Source: Dichotomocladium elegans (Eukaryota > Mucoromycota > Mucoromycetes > Mucorales > Lichtheimiaceae). Taken from it: a stretch of DNA of 64,000 nucleotides. Where the stretch lies: contig JAIXMN010000022.1 in the NCBI GenBank assembly GCA_025716815.1, positions 372,001 through 436,000 on the forward strand, in the 5' to 3' direction. Below, one piece after another: positions 59,915-64,000 of this stretch (positions are counted from its first letter, which is position 1; each line of letters starts with the position of its first letter). The notes beneath the pieces were generated by a model. The model was given only the letters and a program-made list of their open reading frames with translations, was not told the DNA's origin and made no database searches. A program made the translations under genes and the position numbers.

Positions 59915-60916
59915 CGCGCACAATAAAAATAAAAAGTCAACTTTTAAATCGACTTTTTTTTTACGAGAAGAGAGACAGAGAGAAGACAGCGAGTTTGAAG
60001 CTGGAAACCTGTAACTCAACCAACAATCAAACACCCCCCCCGCTTTCTTTCTGTACTTTCTGAAAATAAAAAAAATTCCATTCCCTACAATAACCCCCTC
60101 CCCATTCTAATCATTATTTTTTTAACTTGTTCCATTTTGTTCTACGCATCAGCAGTTGGCCATGACGATAAAAAAGATGATAGTCGAAATATGCAAAGAT
60201 GAAAAACTTTTTTGGGTGTAAGGATTCGGCACATTAGGAGAATTTTTGTGAGTCACTCTTCCACAACGAGCTGCTGAGGGCAAAACGTTTTCCCTGATTG
60301 TATGGGATTGCTGATTCCGTTGCCCACTGTGATCGCTGATGGGCTAGCCATATGTTTTCAAAAGGAATGGAGCGAATGAAAGAGATGTAAGTACCAAGGA
60401 GTCCTTATTTCTACGAAGCTTCGTATGTGTTTTCTGTCCTGTAAAGTATTGATGGGCAGGAAGCGTTAGTAGCATGGGGGATGGTTTTGGGCCCCTTGGC
60501 CAGTGTCTGCTGGAACAATACCACTTGGGGGGTGGACGTCAGTGCGTGGTAAAAGAAATCAAAATAAAACGGGTCTATTACTGTAAGCATTGGAGAGATC
60601 TTTCTAGCAAAAAGGAGTCTTAGTTGAGGAGAGAGAATGTGTGTGTATGTGCCCCAGCCATCTTCCTTTTCGTCTACATACGCATGTCAACCCGTTGTAG
60701 TGTTACGCATAACAGAAAGGATTGTTGTTTCTGATGAATCTCTTAACTCTCTTCTCTAGGACCCGATGGCACGCTGTCATGCACAAAGGTATTACCAAAA
60801 TAAGAAGAACGCTGTCACAGATGACGTGTCGTTGAAAGGCGGAAAGCCGATTTTGCTCGGGTTGACGCGCGTTCATACTATTGCAGAACTCCCCCCCATC
60901 GATCGCTTTATACATC
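59915..60916. promoter_or_regulatory. Divergent promoter region, BRE1 / RPT1
   Basis: About 1 kb between divergent starts, with a T-run and C-run near 59956-60045. No clear TATA box or proteasome-gene control element was recognised, and no gene. Confidence 0.4.
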
Positions 60917-62815
<1,899 letters not shown>

Positions 62816-63290
62816 GCAAGTCATGTCGATATAATAAAAAAATTGGATGTTTAACTGGACGCGATGAGCACGAGGAAGAATAGAAGGTATATCCTTTTCC
62901 CGAGCGGGGTGCTCTTTTTTTTTTCTTGCGATGGCCCGGACCAGAGTATGCTCTTTCTGTGTCAAAGAGCAACACGGCTGTGGGGGGGGACAATAGGCAG
63001 TGTGGATGAGATAACAGTGCGTTCTTTCGCGGATTTACGGTATGCCCTCGGGAAGCGGATCGATGGAGACCGATCATCGAAAGATTGCAAAAAAATACAA
63101 GAGCGCATGACATGCGAATTATTAGGATAGATTATAGCAAAACAGACAGGATACAAGACAGCAGCAGAAGACACAAAATATGCCGGGGCAAGACATGCAA
63201 AGGAAGAAAAGGAACAAGAATATACATGGGGTGGGTGGGGGTAAGAGTACTGTACTAGGGATAAAAAGCGATAGTAGGGACGACCCCCAT
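62816..63290. other. Gap between convergent genes
   Basis: Separates the 3' ends of RPT1 (+) and the orphan protein (-). Contains a T-run at 62915-62924 and G-run at 62982-62989. Frames here are short or shadows. Confidence 0.5.
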
Positions 63291-63746
63291 TTACCGAATA
63301 GATGATGCCGGAGGCGGCGGGTTTGCCGAGAACTGAGTAAACCAGACGGGCGAGTGCTCGGCAAGTTTGTAATGTTGCTGTTGCTGCTTCTTCTTCTTTC
63401 TGGGGAACCGCTGCCATAGACCGGAGGAAGACCACCAGGATACCGAGAAGAATCGATTTGCGGATGGTGTGGCGGTGGTAGGAGTCGACCGTAATTTCGC
63501 ATGACCAAAGGACTCGCCCCTGACTTCTCGGCGGCGATCGATGGTTGGCGCGGAGCGGGGACGGCAATAAGGCCCATTGCTCATGCAGCAGCCATGGTCG
63601 TAATAATAGCGTTCGGCCGGAGTCGGTTCGGAACCACTACGGTACTTTTTGGAGTTATCTGACGGAGCACTGTAGTTCATCATCCAAGTGTGTGCTTTGG
63701 AAGGATTTGGGAAAAAGGGAGAGAGAGAAAGAGGCTGATGATACAT
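63291..63746 (-). CDS. Orphan small basic protein
   Basis: A single frame of 151 residues from ATG 63746. No family recognised. It includes a Tyr/Cys patch (AERYYYDHGCCMSNGPYC), a basic region (PRKKKKQQQQHYKLAEHSPV) and a Pro-rich end (ANPPPPASSIR). A TATTTAAA-like word about 25 bp before the first ATG would put the transcript start close to or past it, so an internal Met-Met at 63683 (130 residues) may be the real start. With no introns and no homologue recognised, it remains a tentative gene. Confidence 0.45.
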   Translation of the reverse strand: MYHQPLSLSPFFPNPSKAHTWMMNYSAPSDNSKKYRSGSEPTPAERYYYDHGCCMSNGPYCRPRSAPTIDRRREVRGESFGHAKLRSTPTTATPSANRFFSVSWWSSSGLWQRFPRKKKKQQQQHYKLAEHSPVWFTQFSANPPPPASSIR

Positions 63747-64000
63747 GTCGGTTCGAATGGCAGACCTTTAAATGCCCAAAAAAAACATGAAGTTGCTGCC
63801 GAATCCACGCGCCATATTTGTAGGCCTAGTTGTTTTTATTGCTGCTGGATGAGGATATCCAGTGTAACACGGACATGTGTGTATGTGCGCGGGCCCTGCA
63901 CCCTACCAAGCTAGATTCTTACGCACATAGCACACCCAAGATGGAGGTGAGGGGAAAATATAAAACAGAAATGCCGCAGGCGTCTACCATCATCACGAGA
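63747..64000. other. Upstream flank at the window edge
   Basis: No gene. A TATAAAA at 63959-63965 on the plus strand may belong to a gene starting beyond the window. Confidence 0.4.
63959..63965 (+). promoter_or_regulatory. TATA box of a possible gene beyond the window
   Basis: TATAAAA 35 bp before the window end; no ATG with a useful frame follows within the window. Confidence 0.35.

Noticed and set aside
63752..63768. GGTTCGAAT, resembling a tRNA B box
   Set aside because: No matching A box, acceptor stem or CC ending was found; it lies in a promoter region.

Overview
The window looks like nuclear DNA of an early-diverging filamentous fungus, most likely Mucoromycota and perhaps Mucorales. 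This rests on dense short introns (about 50-100 nt, GT..AG), CT-rich leaders, TATA boxes 30-50 bp upstream of several starts, and the gene set (an Ecdysoneless/SGT1 gene, a GRAM-VASt protein, THO2, NOT4, BRE1, RPT1). No bacterial operon, rRNA, tRNA or CRISPR array was seen. All exon models were built by hand from splice signals, reading-frame phase and family conservation; where every junction keeps phase to the stop codon I give the total length.

Layout. 1-6.3 kb: a small low-complexity protein, a membrane-anchored RBR ubiquitin ligase (-) and a C2H2 zinc-finger protein (-) with a TATA box and CRE-like palindrome. 7.4-8.0 kb: a secreted double-psi beta-barrel protein. 9.5-17.8 kb: Ecdysoneless/SGT1 (+), an orphan basic protein (+), a MARVEL-domain membrane protein (-), and fimbrin (+). 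17.9-20.6 kb: gene-poor sequence with one copy of a degenerate dispersed repeat. 20.7-28.3 kb: mitoribosomal protein mS41, a CorA/ALR/MNR2-type magnesium transporter and the CCR4-NOT ligase NOT4, all +. 28.6-29.8 kb: an orphan two-helix membrane protein (-) whose first exon seems to hold only the ATG. 29.8-34.7 kb: gene-poor, with the second repeat copy and a cysteine-rich secreted protein (-). 34.7-39.7 kb: THO2 (-). 39.7-42.8 kb: decayed coding sequence. 42.8-45.7 kb: a LAM-type GRAM-VASt lipid-transfer protein (+). 46.1-46.3 kb: a 70-residue stand-alone protein resembling only the regulatory tail of calcineurin A (-). 47.7-51.7 kb: an unrecognised 12-exon gene (-). 51.7-56.4 kb: gene-poor, with iterated TATARTGATA words. 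56.5-59.9 kb: BRE1 (-). 60.9-62.8 kb: RPT1 (+). 63.3-63.7 kb: an orphan protein (-).

Neighbouring genes do not form one pathway. Several do serve ubiquitin and transcription: an RBR ligase, NOT4, BRE1 and RPT1 in ubiquitin signalling and degradation, and THO2, NOT4, BRE1 and ECD in mRNA synthesis, export, splicing and turnover. The accessory material (decayed repeats, small secreted proteins, the calcineurin-tail protein) sits between these conserved genes. The best candidates for something undescribed are the calcineurin-tail microprotein and the 1,038-residue orphan protein.
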